Shown here piece by piece: positions 1 to 10,578 of a stretch of DNA of 64,000 nucleotides. Origin of the DNA: Tetranychus cinnabarinus. Lineage: Eukaryota > Arthropoda > Arachnida > Trombidiformes > Tetranychidae. Location of the stretch: the NCBI GenBank assembly GCA_022266195.1, contig WHVY01000001.1, forward strand, positions 20,274,001 to 20,338,000, given 5' to 3'. The stretch's first letter is position 1, and each line of letters opens with the position of its first letter. Made by a program: the position numbers and the translations under genes. The notes under the pieces are model-generated. The model was not told the DNA's origin, made no database searches, and saw nothing but the letters and a program-made list of their open reading frames with translations.

Positions 1-1983
1 ACAGCAAAGAAAGTAAATGGTTAAAATGAAAATACCTTTTCTGTCAACTTGTAAGCAACACTTGAAACAATTATACCTTTAACCAACTCAAGATGTAATC
101 TGATTGAAGTTGGAATAAAAAGAAAAGAATCAACAACTTAAATCTAAAATGAAATCAAATAATATCCAACATGGCAATGAATAGGAATAAAGAATCAAGT
201 TGTGCAAATGAAAAACTAATTTCCAGGTTAAAAGTCACCTTTAGCATTCATTGTAAAACTGATTCACTTTCATTCATTATTTTGACTTGAATTCAATTTA
301 ATTGAAGTTGACTTTTGCAACAGATTGCAGATGTGAATAGGGAAAAGGATTTCAGGGAAAAAAACAACTCATAAAGGATTCAATTTAATGAAAGGTCAAC
401 AATATATTGAGCTTTTTCCATGGAATCCAAATGATTACAATTAAAGGTAATTGTGTTAAAACCAAAAGATTGACAATGAAAGCATTGAACGAAAAGTGAA
501 ATTACCGTTTAAAATTGAACATTTCATTTAATCCATTTTCTGGATTAAATCTATTTTCTCAACCATTTTGCCCGTAAACAGTTGCAACCTTTCACCCAAT
601 TTGATTATCACTCAATTTCATTGGCAACACTTTCGGACTCAACGATTTTGATTAACATTGAAACACAATTAACATTTGTAAGTTAATCGAATCAATGTAA
701 AGGAAAGAAATTAAGTTTACTATCAACACTTTGTTTCAAACAAGTCATACATTTTTCATGATTAACTCTGTTTACTGTTAATTTGTTGCTTTTTCAAACA
801 TTGGTAAACAATTAGATTGAACAGCAATCGAATCAATTGATTGCTAAAACAAACCAGTAAAGTGTTTACATTTGATCATTTTAAATCTTCCATTTGATTC
901 CAACTGTTTTGGTAATAATCAAAATTAACAATGAAAATGCCATTAAAAGGTTTAACCATTCAGTTGCCATTTCTATGTCCAAGTCCATGGTTAGGATGAA
1001 GGGAAAGTCAACTGTAAGTTAAGCATATTGCTGTCTAATGTTGAATCTTTTAATGGATCTCTTTAGGCTTTTGGATAATTCAGTGATTATTGGAGTGAAA
1101 CAATTAATCAATTAATTTAACCAAATAAGCAATTTGATTAACCAACAAGCATTGGTAAACCTACAAATCCATTTCGATTGAAAAGCTTTTCAATAGCAAA
1201 AGGACAAAATGCTATTACAGTTGAACTTTCAACATTTTTGTAGTTGAAACGAAAAGAAGAGAAAAACGAAAATCTTTAATTTCTCGAACTTTACTTTCAC
1301 TTTTGGATCAAGGATGAAACCTGTATGAATTGAGTTGAAAATGGCTTCAATCTATTGATTCAATTTCGTTTAATTGCAGCAGCAATTGAGTGAAAATTAG
1401 AGAACAATTTATTTCTGTTTTCGATGAGAAAATTTATGTTTCAAATCGAAATGATATTTAAACGAAACTGAAAGAACGATTTCTACTGCATTCATTTCGT
1501 TGATGGATTGAAGTAATTGTTTCACTGTTGGAGCTGCTAGTTATTGATGTTAACAATAGATGTTGACAATCTGAACTGGGAACAATTAGCTTGATGAGAT
1601 TGCATGAAGCGAACTGAGAAGTTGGTTGTTTGAAAAGAATCTGTTTGCTTTTCGCTTTTCCTTGTCAATTAAACATAAAATTATTAATCGAAGTGAAAAT
1701 AACGATTTTTAATGTTGATTTGTAATTAAAAAGTGAAATTGAAAAGGGAAACTCAACATTGCATGATGAAAGAAACAGTTGAACATTTAATGTTTTTACC
1801 ATGAAAAGGAAAGTTTGAAATGCAAAATTATTAGCTGAGGGAAAAGCAAAATGAGCAAAGTAAATATTTTATTTGATGTAACAAAAAAATGAATAAAATA
1901 GTCAGGTAAAGCGGTTAAACATGGGAATGATTGAGAAAAGTTGTTTAATAGCAAAAGTAAACTGTTTTAATGATATTACTTAC
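1..1983 (-). other. Intron 11 of the receptor cyclase (partial), no exon seen
   Basis: This AT-rich sequence begins with the GTAAGT donor at 1978-1983 read on the minus strand. No stretch on the minus strand resembles the expected next exon (the remainder of the kinase-homology domain), and no other gene or repeat stands out. The next exon is probably left of the window. Confidence 0.75.
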
Positions 1984-2149
1984 GTTTCCAGTAAACATTG
2001 TCATCTTCAACAAAATTTTCATCAGGAATCCTCAACTGATGGCAACCAAAATCGGTTATTTTAAGGACAAATCGACTATCAACAACACAATTAGTTGACT
2101 TTAAATTACCATGACTTCGAATTTCACTCGAATGTAAATAAGACATTCC
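1984..2149 (-). CDS. Receptor guanylyl cyclase exon 11: kinase-homology domain, pseudokinase loop
   Basis: 166 bp, acceptor cctttcag, donor GTAAGT, phase 0 in and phase 1 out. It encodes GMSYLHSS, then SHGNLKSTNCVVDSRFVLKI, then TDFG, and ends NVYWK. The kinase HRD motif is replaced by HGN, the usual sign of an inactive kinase-homology domain in receptor cyclases. The DFG triad is intact, whereas vertebrate NPR1/NPR2, as I recall them, have DYG. The open phase 1 end shows that the gene continues beyond the left edge. Confidence 0.95.
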
Positions 2150-2377
2150 CTGAAAGGAAAAAAAATATCAATAAAAAAACGAAACAGAACAATTAAAATG
2201 TACAAAAAGTAAAAAGAACCAACAATTAATTTGATTATAAATGCAATTTGTTAAACAAACAGAAATGCAAAAGTCAAAAGTTTTTCAAATGTTGGTATAG
2301 TTTTGAAAAATTCAAGACGACAGTTGGCTCTAAACAATTGAAAGTCGAATAAGAAAAGGCTGAAAAATCATTCTTAC

Positions 2378-2554
2378 CTTGACTATATCGTGCATTAGTG
2401 AATATCTAAACATCCAATCCAACTTAATTTGATCATTTTCAAGTATATCCATTAGACTACCTTTTGGACAGTATTCAGTGATTAGGCACATATGAGGTGG
2501 ATCAACACAGGCACCAATGAAACGCACAATATGATCGTGTTGCAAGTCTTTGAT
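2378..2554 (-). CDS. Receptor guanylyl cyclase exon 10: kinase-homology domain
   Basis: 177 bp, 59 residues, acceptor ttgaaag, donor GTAAGA, phase 0 on both sides. It contains HDHIVRFIGACVDPPHMCLI, TEYCPKGSLMDILEND and LDWMFRYSLMHDIVK, which are diagnostic of receptor guanylyl cyclases (FIGAC.DPP...I.TEYCP.GSL.DIL.N...LDWMF..S...DIV). This is the exon that most clearly identifies the gene. Confidence 0.96.
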
Positions 2555-2744
2555 CTTTCAATAGAAGAGCCAAAAAAAGTTTAAATAGTCGATCGAAGTG
2601 GAAAAAGAAAACAAAATTATGTTCATAAAAGAGATTGGAGGTTCTAATGACGATTCAACATTGGATTGTAAAGTGAATCGTCGATAGAATGAAATTGCAA
2701 CAATTGATATGGAAGAAGCGAATTATCTGTTGAAATAAATGTAC

Positions 2745-2822
2745 CTTTTTCATTTCCAACATTAAACTTCGAGTTACTTCGACTTTGGTTTTTCTCATCG
2801 GCTTAATGGCCACAACAGTTCC
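2745..2822 (-). CDS. Receptor guanylyl cyclase exon 9: kinase-homology domain, AIK strand
   Basis: 78 bp, 26 residues, acceptor tttttaag, donor GTACAT, phase 0 on both sides. It encodes GTVVAIKPMRKTKVEVTRSL and then MLEMKK. The VAIK motif carries the lysine equivalent to the kinase beta-3 ATP-binding lysine. The next residues form the helix-C region (R/K-K-x-x-V-E-V-T-R). It continues directly from YYK of exon 8 across a 2.8-kb intron. Confidence 0.92.
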
Positions 2823-5610
2823 CTTAAAAAAAGAAGAAAAAAGTATTAAATTTTGTGTTTACTCTCATTGAAGAAAATGTATTTTCATCCTTTCTCACAA
2901 CCTCATCATTTGACTTTTTATTGATCAATATTGCATTATAATATAAAACACCACAAAATTGTCAATATTTGGTTAAATTGTGTGAAAACGAATTTCGGAA
3001 TTACTTTTTTTCACATTTCACATTGACTTTCACTTCATTGAGTTATTGCATTATTACAATAAAAACAAGCATTATATTAATAACAATAATAACAATGGAA
3101 GCGACAAGATTTTAATAAACTGAGCAAAGAGGAAAACAACATTATTCAATAAAATTCACCAAATGAACATTCCAATTATGAAAGGTGATCAAAGTAAAGT
3201 GAACGGATCCATTGAAAGAGTAAAATCTGTTTTATTAACATTTCTCATAAAGTCCAAGTACAAAAAGAGCTACAAAAATGTTGAAAAGCTTTTGAAAAGT
3301 GAAATGGAAATGTGGAAAGCTATTGAAAAGTCAAGGTAAAGATGAAGATGAAAGGTAATATGAAAAGTTAAAGCGAAAAGATTAATCGTTCAATTGAAGG
3401 TGAATCTTTATCATGGCAACATGAATGAGGTTAAAAGGCAAGAAAACATGCAATTGTAAAGTGAAAAAAGGAGTAAATTTTTTCCTCTTTTCCCTCAATT
3501 TCCATTGCAATTTTTTCCTTCTTCTGTTCAACTATAAATATTTCTGGGATTGTGTTTGCTGTGTAAATATTGAGTTTATTCATCAACCCATTTCTTCGCC
3601 CACTTTGCTCGATATTCTTGGTTCCATTGACAAACGTGTTACTGTTTCATGGAATCAATTGTTGAACATATTCGTCAATCAAAATGTATCAATTCATTTC
3701 AACACTTGAACTCCTTCATTGTTAATCATTTTCCAAACCCTAATAATCATGGTTTCTTTTTCTTTTGGCAAAGCAAATTAAATGCTGATTTCAATTTAAC
3801 TTTTATTACGAACATTCAATATTAGGCTCATGATTCTGTAAACGATCAACTTTTCTCTCTGTTCATTGCTACCTGAGAAAAGAATCCATTTCATTTTTCG
3901 TTCGAAAAAACAAACAATTTTAATTCATATTTTACTGTCAAAGTAAATCAAATTTATGTTCAACTTTTTTATTCGCTTTCAATTTTTCCTCTCACACAAA
4001 CTGATGAATCAATTGTTCAATTTATTTTGACAATTTTGCTCAACTTTTCCTGATTCAGTTTTCACCTTTATCTGATTCATATTCAATATTTGGAAATTTT
4101 CAATTTTCATTTTTATTGCAAAGAAAAATGAAAAAATCTCATGAAAATCACAAAACACAAGTAAAAGTCAACTTAAATGGAAAAGCAAATGATCGTGCAA
4201 AAATGAATGGAAGGTTAATATCCGATTCTGTGGTATGGAACTGGACTAAAGGCTTAGGGATCCGAAGTTAGTTCAAACTTCATTTGTTCGAAAACAATTT
4301 TTTCGCTAAAAAATCTTTCGAACTACTTTCTTATGTGAGCGCAAACTTCGTTAGCTCGAGTTACTTGCCTTTCAGCGAATCGACTGCTTCAGGTTCAATC
4401 TTGGATTTGCCAAGTATACAGACTTCTTTGTCTCATTTGGATATTTTTATATTGAATTGGTTCAATTGAAACGTCATGCTGATCATGTTTAGAATTGCAA
4501 GTTTTGAAAAAAATTGAGTTACAATTTTGGTTAATTTAAAAATGCAAACCTTTTCTATTAAATAAACTCTATTCTCGATTGAATTTGTTTTACTTTGCGA
4601 ATTGCAACTTCTGTCTGAGATTTAATGTTGTTTCACGTTTCCATCATTCCAATAGACAGTTGGTGATATTTTCAGTTCCCTTATGATTATTGTAAATGTA
4701 AACATGATAATGATAGAGAAAAAAGTGAATCATGATTCTTAACCGAAAGTGAATACAAATTTTGAAAAAATATTTTTCTTCTCCTTCTTTGGTTCAACAT
4801 TTCAAGCTTAAAATTGATGAACATCAAAATGAATCAAGTGAAAAAATGATTGAAAACTAATGAAAGATGAATGAAGAAAAATGGATGAAAAGAAGATCTT
4901 TAAAGCAGACGAAATTTTCTTCAATTCAATAATCTCAACTGAACCGTTTGAAAGCTCAATAATTTGGGCTGCCATTTAATAGCCCATATCTTTTCAATTC
5001 AACATTCATTTTGTTCATCAATTACAATGAAACAATAAAACATTTGAAACGAGAAAATGAGAGAAGCTAGAAAAAACTAGAAAAATCTTTTTACGATAAA
5101 AATCTATTCGATTTTCAACCTGAAAAGAAATTCATTTTTGTGTGTAGACATGAAAGAACAAGAAGAAATGCTGGAAAAAGTAGTTTCATGAAACATATCA
5201 TGAGCTCAGTTAATTGATTCCAAGTGACAAACGTTAAAAGGCGAATGAATTTAGTAAATGTTGAGATATGAAAATTGATCATTTAATGGAAATCGTAATT
5301 CGCGAAAAAAGCAAATGAAAGTCAACCTTTTCTGGTTCACTTGAAGTGATCAACCTTTTCAAGAGCAACAATCGCTATAAATGAATATTATTTATTCCCA
5401 TCAGAGGATTATATCACCATTTTCATCACCAAGCAAGAAGAAGTTAATATCATGTAAGAATCTATTCAGATTCAATGTTCCATGAATGGAGAGAGAATGT
5501 TTCTCCAAATACGCTTCATCACTTAACAAACCATTACAATCACATTGTCAACCTTTTGTTTGGTAAACTGTTAACACTTTAAACTCGACTTTTAATCATA
5601 ATTAATTTAC
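2823..5610 (-). other. Intron 8 of the receptor cyclase (2.8 kb)
   Basis: Bounded by a GTAAAT donor after exon 8 and a TTTTTAAG acceptor before exon 9. The content is AT-rich with short chance open frames. The section 4,210-4,470 has somewhat more GC and CG dinucleotides than its surroundings, but I recognise nothing in it. Confidence 0.8.
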
Positions 5611-5685
5611 CTTGTAATAGCCTGTTCGAATGAAATGTTGCCTTCCAATGTCAACAGCGTTTATCGTCTCAGAAGATGTTGTTGA
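5611..5685 (-). CDS. Receptor guanylyl cyclase exon 8: start of kinase-homology domain
   Basis: 75 bp coding exactly 25 residues, acceptor gatttcag, donor GTAAAT, phase 0 on both sides. It encodes STTSSETINAVDIGRQHFIR and then TGYYK, continuing the Ser/Thr cluster of exon 7 and ending at the conserved G-Y/H-Y/F-K that leads into the ATP-site lysine strand of exon 9. The exon has few codons but fits both flanking exons in phase and in family alignment. Confidence 0.88.
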
Positions 5686-5848
5686 CTGAAATCAAGAAAT
5701 GCTTCAATTAGTTGGTTGAGTTGGAAATGTTGAGTATTTTAAAGGGTCTATTGTTTACTGAAAAGAAATTACTTTTCATCTTTTTTTTGAAAAATTTTCA
5801 TTTGTGAAAATTCGATGCTCATGGAAATTGGTAAAGAATGTTATTTAC

Positions 5849-5981
5849 CGTTACACTTGGACGATTAATGCTGCTTATTGATCCAAGCTTTTTGCCTCTT
5901 CGACTCTTGTCATTCGTTAAAATGTCTTCCCATTTGATTCGCCAACTCATTGAGGCAAGTTCAGCCTCTAGTTTATAATGT
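5849..5981 (-). CDS. Receptor guanylyl cyclase exon 7: juxtamembrane segment with Ser cluster
   Basis: 133 bp, acceptor cattag, donor GTAAAT, phase 2 in and phase 0 out. The translation runs HYKLEAELASMSWRIKWEDI, then LTNDKSRRGKKLGSISSINR, then PSVT. The KLEAELA..W.I.WEDI motif is the NPR cytoplasmic start. The basic stretch followed by several Ser/Thr matches the place where vertebrate NPR1/NPR2 carry regulatory phosphosites. That these residues are phosphorylated here is inference. Confidence 0.92.
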
Positions 5982-6065
5982 CTAATGGACAGTTAATTGG
6001 ATGATAATTTTGCAATGTAATAATGAATAATAATTTGAGGTGAAAATGGTAATAAAAAATGTTAC

Positions 6066-6147
6066 CTAAAAATTAAGAATGATAATATGCACAAGGCAAT
6101 TAGAAGAGCACTTAAAATGGCAGAAATTATTCCATGATGAGGATAAT
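6066..6147 (-). CDS. Receptor guanylyl cyclase exon 6: transmembrane helix
   Basis: 82 bp, acceptor ttaccag, donor GTAAC, phase 1 in and phase 2 out. It encodes DYPHHG and then a hydrophobic run (IISAILSALLIALCILSFLI) ending in FR, the only membrane-spanning segment after the signal peptide. It sits between the extracellular Cys signature of exon 5 and the basic HYKLEAELA start of the cytoplasmic part in exon 7, as expected for a type I receptor cyclase. The exon is too short to stand out as a long open frame and was found from the phases of its neighbours. Confidence 0.9.
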
Positions 6148-6886
6148 CTGGTAATTAAAAACAGAGAAATAAACATTAGAATAGAATAGAAGTGAACCTG
6201 ACATCGAAATGGAAATTAATTTAATTAATTAATTTCCATTCAGCGAAGTTTCATTCGATGGAAAAGTCAAATTCTTAATTAAGCTGGATCGGCATTGGAA
6301 TTTTATTGAACACTTGACCCTTCAAATCAAACCTCAGTTTGATTTGCGAAACTAGAAAGTGATTTATCGTAAGTCTGAAGATTTTCCTTCTTTTGAATTT
6401 TGCTGAAGTTTACTTCGAATGATTTTCATGGAAAAAGATTGTTACAGAAAAGCTTCCATTATCGACAAGTTTTGTCTGTTTAACCAAAATTTCCATACAA
6501 CTTGAGCAGTCATATCATAATGTGAAGAAACTCAATTTGGTTAAGAAAATGTTGCCTCAAGCTATCATTTTCACTTTCGACTTAACATGCTAATGTAATA
6601 TTTAATGCTTGAATAATTTGTTTCATCTCAATGATAGAAATGCACTTTGATAACTTCAAGTTACGTTTCTAATAATATATTAATACAATAACATTAAAGT
6701 CTACTTATAGAAATGTACTTTTGAATCACCTTTTCTCAACATTTCAAGAAAATTGTCCAACTCTCAACTAAAATCAATTCCAATCATTCTTCTTGCAGTT
6801 TCAACCTGCAAAAGCATCGATTGAATTCTCACAAAAAAACCCAAAAGTCTCAACAAAAGTCGAATAAAAGTTGAACTAAAGATTAC

Positions 6887-7117
6887 CTTCATCTATACAA
6901 ATGGATCCATCAAAGCCACAATCGGGTGTATCAGGTGGTGCCGTTTCCCGTCCACCCGACCAATGGATTCGTTTACCAGGAACATCGACGACTTCACGAT
7001 TAGCGGAAAAATAATTGGCCACAACCTCAAAGTTACCCGAATTTGGGTCCATATCGAGAAGCGAATAATCAGCATTTCGATCTCCATTTTCATCAATTGA
7101 AACATTACCAGTAATAC
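6887..7117 (-). CDS. Receptor guanylyl cyclase exon 5: membrane-proximal ectodomain
   Basis: 231 bp, acceptor tttgttag, donor GTAATC, phase 1 in and out. It begins GITGNVSIDENGDRNADYSL, the family hallmark (G.TG.V.ID.NGDR.ADYSL.DM), and ends with the extracellular juxtamembrane signature TAPPDTPDCGFDGSIC. The Cys pair of that signature, which in known receptors takes part in inter-subunit or hinge signalling, is conserved. The IHWSGGR motif matches the W.GG segment before the signature. Confidence 0.94.
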
Positions 7118-7182
7118 CTAACAAACGAATGAAACTTGAGAAAAATGCAAATCACGAAAAACCTTTAAACCTTCATTTTTAC

Positions 7183-7318
7183 CTTCAAAGGTTCGATTCC
7201 ACATTTTTTTGGTCACAATAGTGCCATTGGTTATATTATAACCATCACTTATTGTCTCATTAAGAGCAATTGCATATAAAATTACAGCTTCATGAAAAGC
7301 AGTTACAAAAGTATTGAC
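7183..7318 (-). CDS. Receptor guanylyl cyclase exon 4: ligand-binding domain
   Basis: 136 bp, acceptor tgtttcag, donor GTAAAAA, phase 0 in and phase 1 out. It encodes VNTFVTAFHEAVILYAIALN, then ETISDGYNITNGTIVTKKMW, then NRTFEG. The F..AFH.AV.LYA.ALNET...G and MWNRTF.G patterns are typical of NPR ectodomains. Four N-glycosylation sequons (NET, NIT, NGT, NRT) lie close together. The following intron is only 65 bp. Confidence 0.93.
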
Positions 7319-8064
7319 CTGAAACAAAAGGGAAAACAATTTATCATTTAAAGCCACAAATGAGTGAAACAATATCAATAACTGATGAGACATGAGCAAC
7401 AGTTTTGATTAATTTACAATTCCAATGGTGGAAAGGGAAACATGAATTACTTGAATCATTCCTGATATCATTATAAATCAATTTGTTAACATTGACAGTT
7501 GATAAAGTGGCTGAAAGTAATAGAAGAGTAAATAATAGATGATAATCAACTGAGAATCCATTTGATGGTTTGGCTCTTGTTTCATCTTTTCATCGACCAA
7601 TAACTTCTCACTCCCTGTTGATTTAACTCATTAAGATATTATCTTAATGGCTGTGTAACAACAAACCCAACAATAATGTAACAATCAAAAGACTGAAAGC
7701 AAATGATTTATGCTGTTGTCACTCACAGTTTCGGTGCAATTTTTCAAAACACATTTTTTTATGAAAACACTTAGACAATTGTTCTCAATTGAATACTGAA
7801 TCTAATTGCAAACACTTCAACTGAATACTTCGGGAAAGCTTCATTTCCCCAAAACTCTATCCATTATTTTTCTCTGACTTTCATTTCTTTTCCGTTTTCG
7901 ACTGCAATTTTTTTCCAAAACTTTTCTCAATTTTCCATCTTCCTTAAACCCTTTCGAAATTCGTTAGCCATTCAAGTTCATATCGATTTATGCAGATACC
8001 ATGAGTTCAGATCGATTCACTTGTAAAGTAACTCAAAGTAAAAACTCGAAAAAATTGAACTTAC

Positions 8065-8257
8065 TTCTTCTTGCTTATAATCGTAGCCATAGTTTTGAGC
8101 GGCTATTTCCTTGACTGCCTTGGCAAACCTTGCATACTCTGGAGTGTCTGGAACTCTTGCTGTCACTGTCAGTAATGCTTCGTAAGCGCGTTTCGCCTTT
8201 TCATTGCGTTCGTCTGTATCATCCTCTCGAAACCAGGGACGGCGAGATTCTTGTTTA
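8065..8257 (-). CDS. Receptor guanylyl cyclase exon 3: ligand-binding domain
   Basis: 193 bp, acceptor gttgcag, donor GTAAGT, entered in phase 2 and left in phase 0. The translation includes RRPWFREDDTDERNEKAKRA, then YEALLTVTARVPDTPEY, then VKEIAAQNYGYDY. The PWF...D..N..A..AYEALLTVT pattern is the family's ectodomain signature between the YVFF strand and the membrane-proximal lobe. The frame shows no stop, and the exon has clearly more GC than the flanking introns. Confidence 0.92.
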
Positions 8258-10463
8258 CTGCAACAGAATATTGATATAATGAAGTGAGATAATAAAGAAA
8301 GGCAAACATTTACATTTGTAATTATTATTTATGAGCAAATGAAATGGTTAATCCAATAATTAATGAAAGTGCAACAATTGAAATTCACGTCGAGTTTGTT
8401 CAACGAGTTAATGGCCAATAAAATAATCTCATTAAAAAAGAAATGAATTTTTGGTAAAAGAATGGAAAAGAAATAATTTTTTCATGAAAAAGCAATTAAT
8501 TCATTTTCATGGCAACATTGTACAATATCATGTTGATGGCAATTTGGAAAAGTTTAATTTCTAAAGTTTATCAAATTTTCATTGCAATTTCTGTGGTTAA
8601 TCAAGATTAGTTGGTCATTTAGTTTAGCTTTTTGTCCTTTTCATATTGTTTGACTTTTTATCAGCAATTATTATTTCATTATTATAATGTCAGGACTGGG
8701 AGTTGAATGAATGCAACTCTGATTTTCAGTTCATTTCAATGCAAATGCATAAAGTGGCAACAAAATGGTTCATCAATAACAATGAAAATATTAACATAGA
8801 AACAGGCAAATAATGATTCAACAGGGAAGGTTACTTGTGATTCATAATTTAGTCATAATCAATTTGATATAATTTGATATTCTTTTCACACAGATTCATG
8901 CAGATGAACACTTTTGGTAACAATTTGAGAATCGCATCTGTCTCTGAATAATCATTAGTTATTCATTTTTTTCGAGCGTTGATTGAGAGAGAAAAGGAAT
9001 TCTTATTGATCTATCAAGATTAAAAGCTTTATTGATTGAGCAAATTTTATGAATGAAGATTAGATGAATTGAGAAAGTCAAAGCTGCAACATTTCCAGAC
9101 TTTCATCTTTCCATGTCGACTCAAAATCGCGTTCCAGTAAAAAAGATTTAGAAAAGATTAAAGCAACAGAATAAATCAAACATTGAACCAAATCCGGTTA
9201 AGGTTAGATTAATGGAGCAAAATGATTTCAGATAAAAAGTTTTCAACTCTTTTTCAAATCGCAACATCTTGATCTAACCAATATTTATAAGTTTAGAAAA
9301 CAAAAAATCAAAACTCTTCGATATTCTTTTCATAGAATTGAATTCTACTAAAGACGTCGGAAAAGACAGAAAACCTTAAACTCGTCACGATTAAGCTTTT
9401 GACTTTATTCAAAATACAATATCGAAGGGATTTGAAAAAGATCAAAATGATTGCAATCGACAATAACCCTTAGCATTTTAGGGAAAAACTGAAAAAACTG
9501 AAGTAACTGGAAAAAATCACTGAAAGTAAACGATACTATTCATTATTCAGAGAGAAAATGCAATCGAAATAAAATCTTTTTCATATTCAAAGTAATGAAA
9601 CAGTGAAAATTCATCTTTTACAGAAAATCAAAAGCAATGTTTGTTTGGAGCAATAGCTTTGCATAAATTTTCGAATTGTTTAGATTATCATTTCGATAGA
9701 GGTACCGAAATGAACGATTTTCAATGTTAGTTTTTTATTCTTTTGTGTAATTGACTTTACTGATTCCCATTCGCAGTCAAGATAGTCTCATATTAAGTGT
9801 TGTTTTCATTGTTGTATTCATTAAAGTTGTTGCTTCAAAAACTGAGTTAACTTCCCATGAAAGATGAAACTTAGACTCTTTGACTTTAACCATTTAGACT
9901 TAAGCTCTTTTGGATTAGCTTTTTGGGCTTTTCTGGTGTTCATCGTTGGCCTGTTAGCAAGCCTCACTTATAATCATTCATATTACTTCCCTGTTTACAT
10001 TTTAAGTTTGTGAAGAGTAAATTTTGAGAGGAAAAAGTTATCCTGGAAATTTGAAACAAATGCTGGCAAGATTATTCTGAAATGAGATGATAATCCTTAA
10101 TGAGCCAAATTGAATTTATAACAAGTTGAAAAGAGTGATTTTCACTGTTTCTCAATTAATCCCATCAATTTAAGCCCAAGACAAAAGCAGATTATTTTGT
10201 TTTCCATTCACATCTTTCATTACTTTTGCGTAAATTGTGTTAGCCTCTTAACTGTACATTAAATCAGTGTAAATTAAACACTGTTAATAACGATAATCAT
10301 ATCGAGAAAAGGAAAATTTGGAAAACAAGAAAAAAGAAAAGAAAATTTGTTTACCAAATCAATCTGTGGTTATTAAGTCTCTTGGGTTGAGGTTCCCATT
10401 GAGCTTGTATTTTCAAGTTTCATTATCAATGCTATTGGATTGCAATAAATGGTCAATATTTAC
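8258..10463 (-). other. Intron 2 of the receptor cyclase (2.2 kb)
   Basis: Bounded by the exon 2 donor (GTAAAT) and the exon 3 acceptor (TTGCAG). It contains one ACTGGGAGT site at 8,695-8,703. Otherwise it is AT-rich sequence without a recognisable gene or repeat. Confidence 0.8.
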
Positions 10464-10578
10464 CTTGTGAAAAGTTCAATGCTAAAGAAAACATATTCAC
10501 CACTTCCAGCCATTCCAAGATCATCAGCAGCCAACATGATCTCTCTGATTGAATCCGATGAAGCACACATGACAACAA
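10464..10578 (-). CDS. Receptor guanylyl cyclase exon 2: ligand-binding domain
   Basis: 115 bp between acceptor ttgcag and donor GTAAAT. It is entered in phase 1 and left in phase 2. It encodes VVMCASSDSIREIMLAADD followed by LGMAGSGEYVFFSIELF, a well-conserved stretch of natriuretic-peptide-receptor ectodomains in which a hinge strand (VVMCAS) leads into a helix and the YVFF strand. Upstream of the acceptor the frame continues into hydrophobic intron translation, so the exon border was set by the acceptor and by phase agreement with exon 1. Confidence 0.93.

Noticed and set aside
7188..7199. GGTTCGATTCC, a perfect B-box-like sequence
   Set aside because: It lies inside coding exon 4 on the opposite strand with no A box at the right distance.
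7118..7399. Extension of exon 4 to a longer open frame
   Set aside because: The parts outside 7,183-7,318 are intron on both sides. Splice signals and family alignment define the shorter exon.
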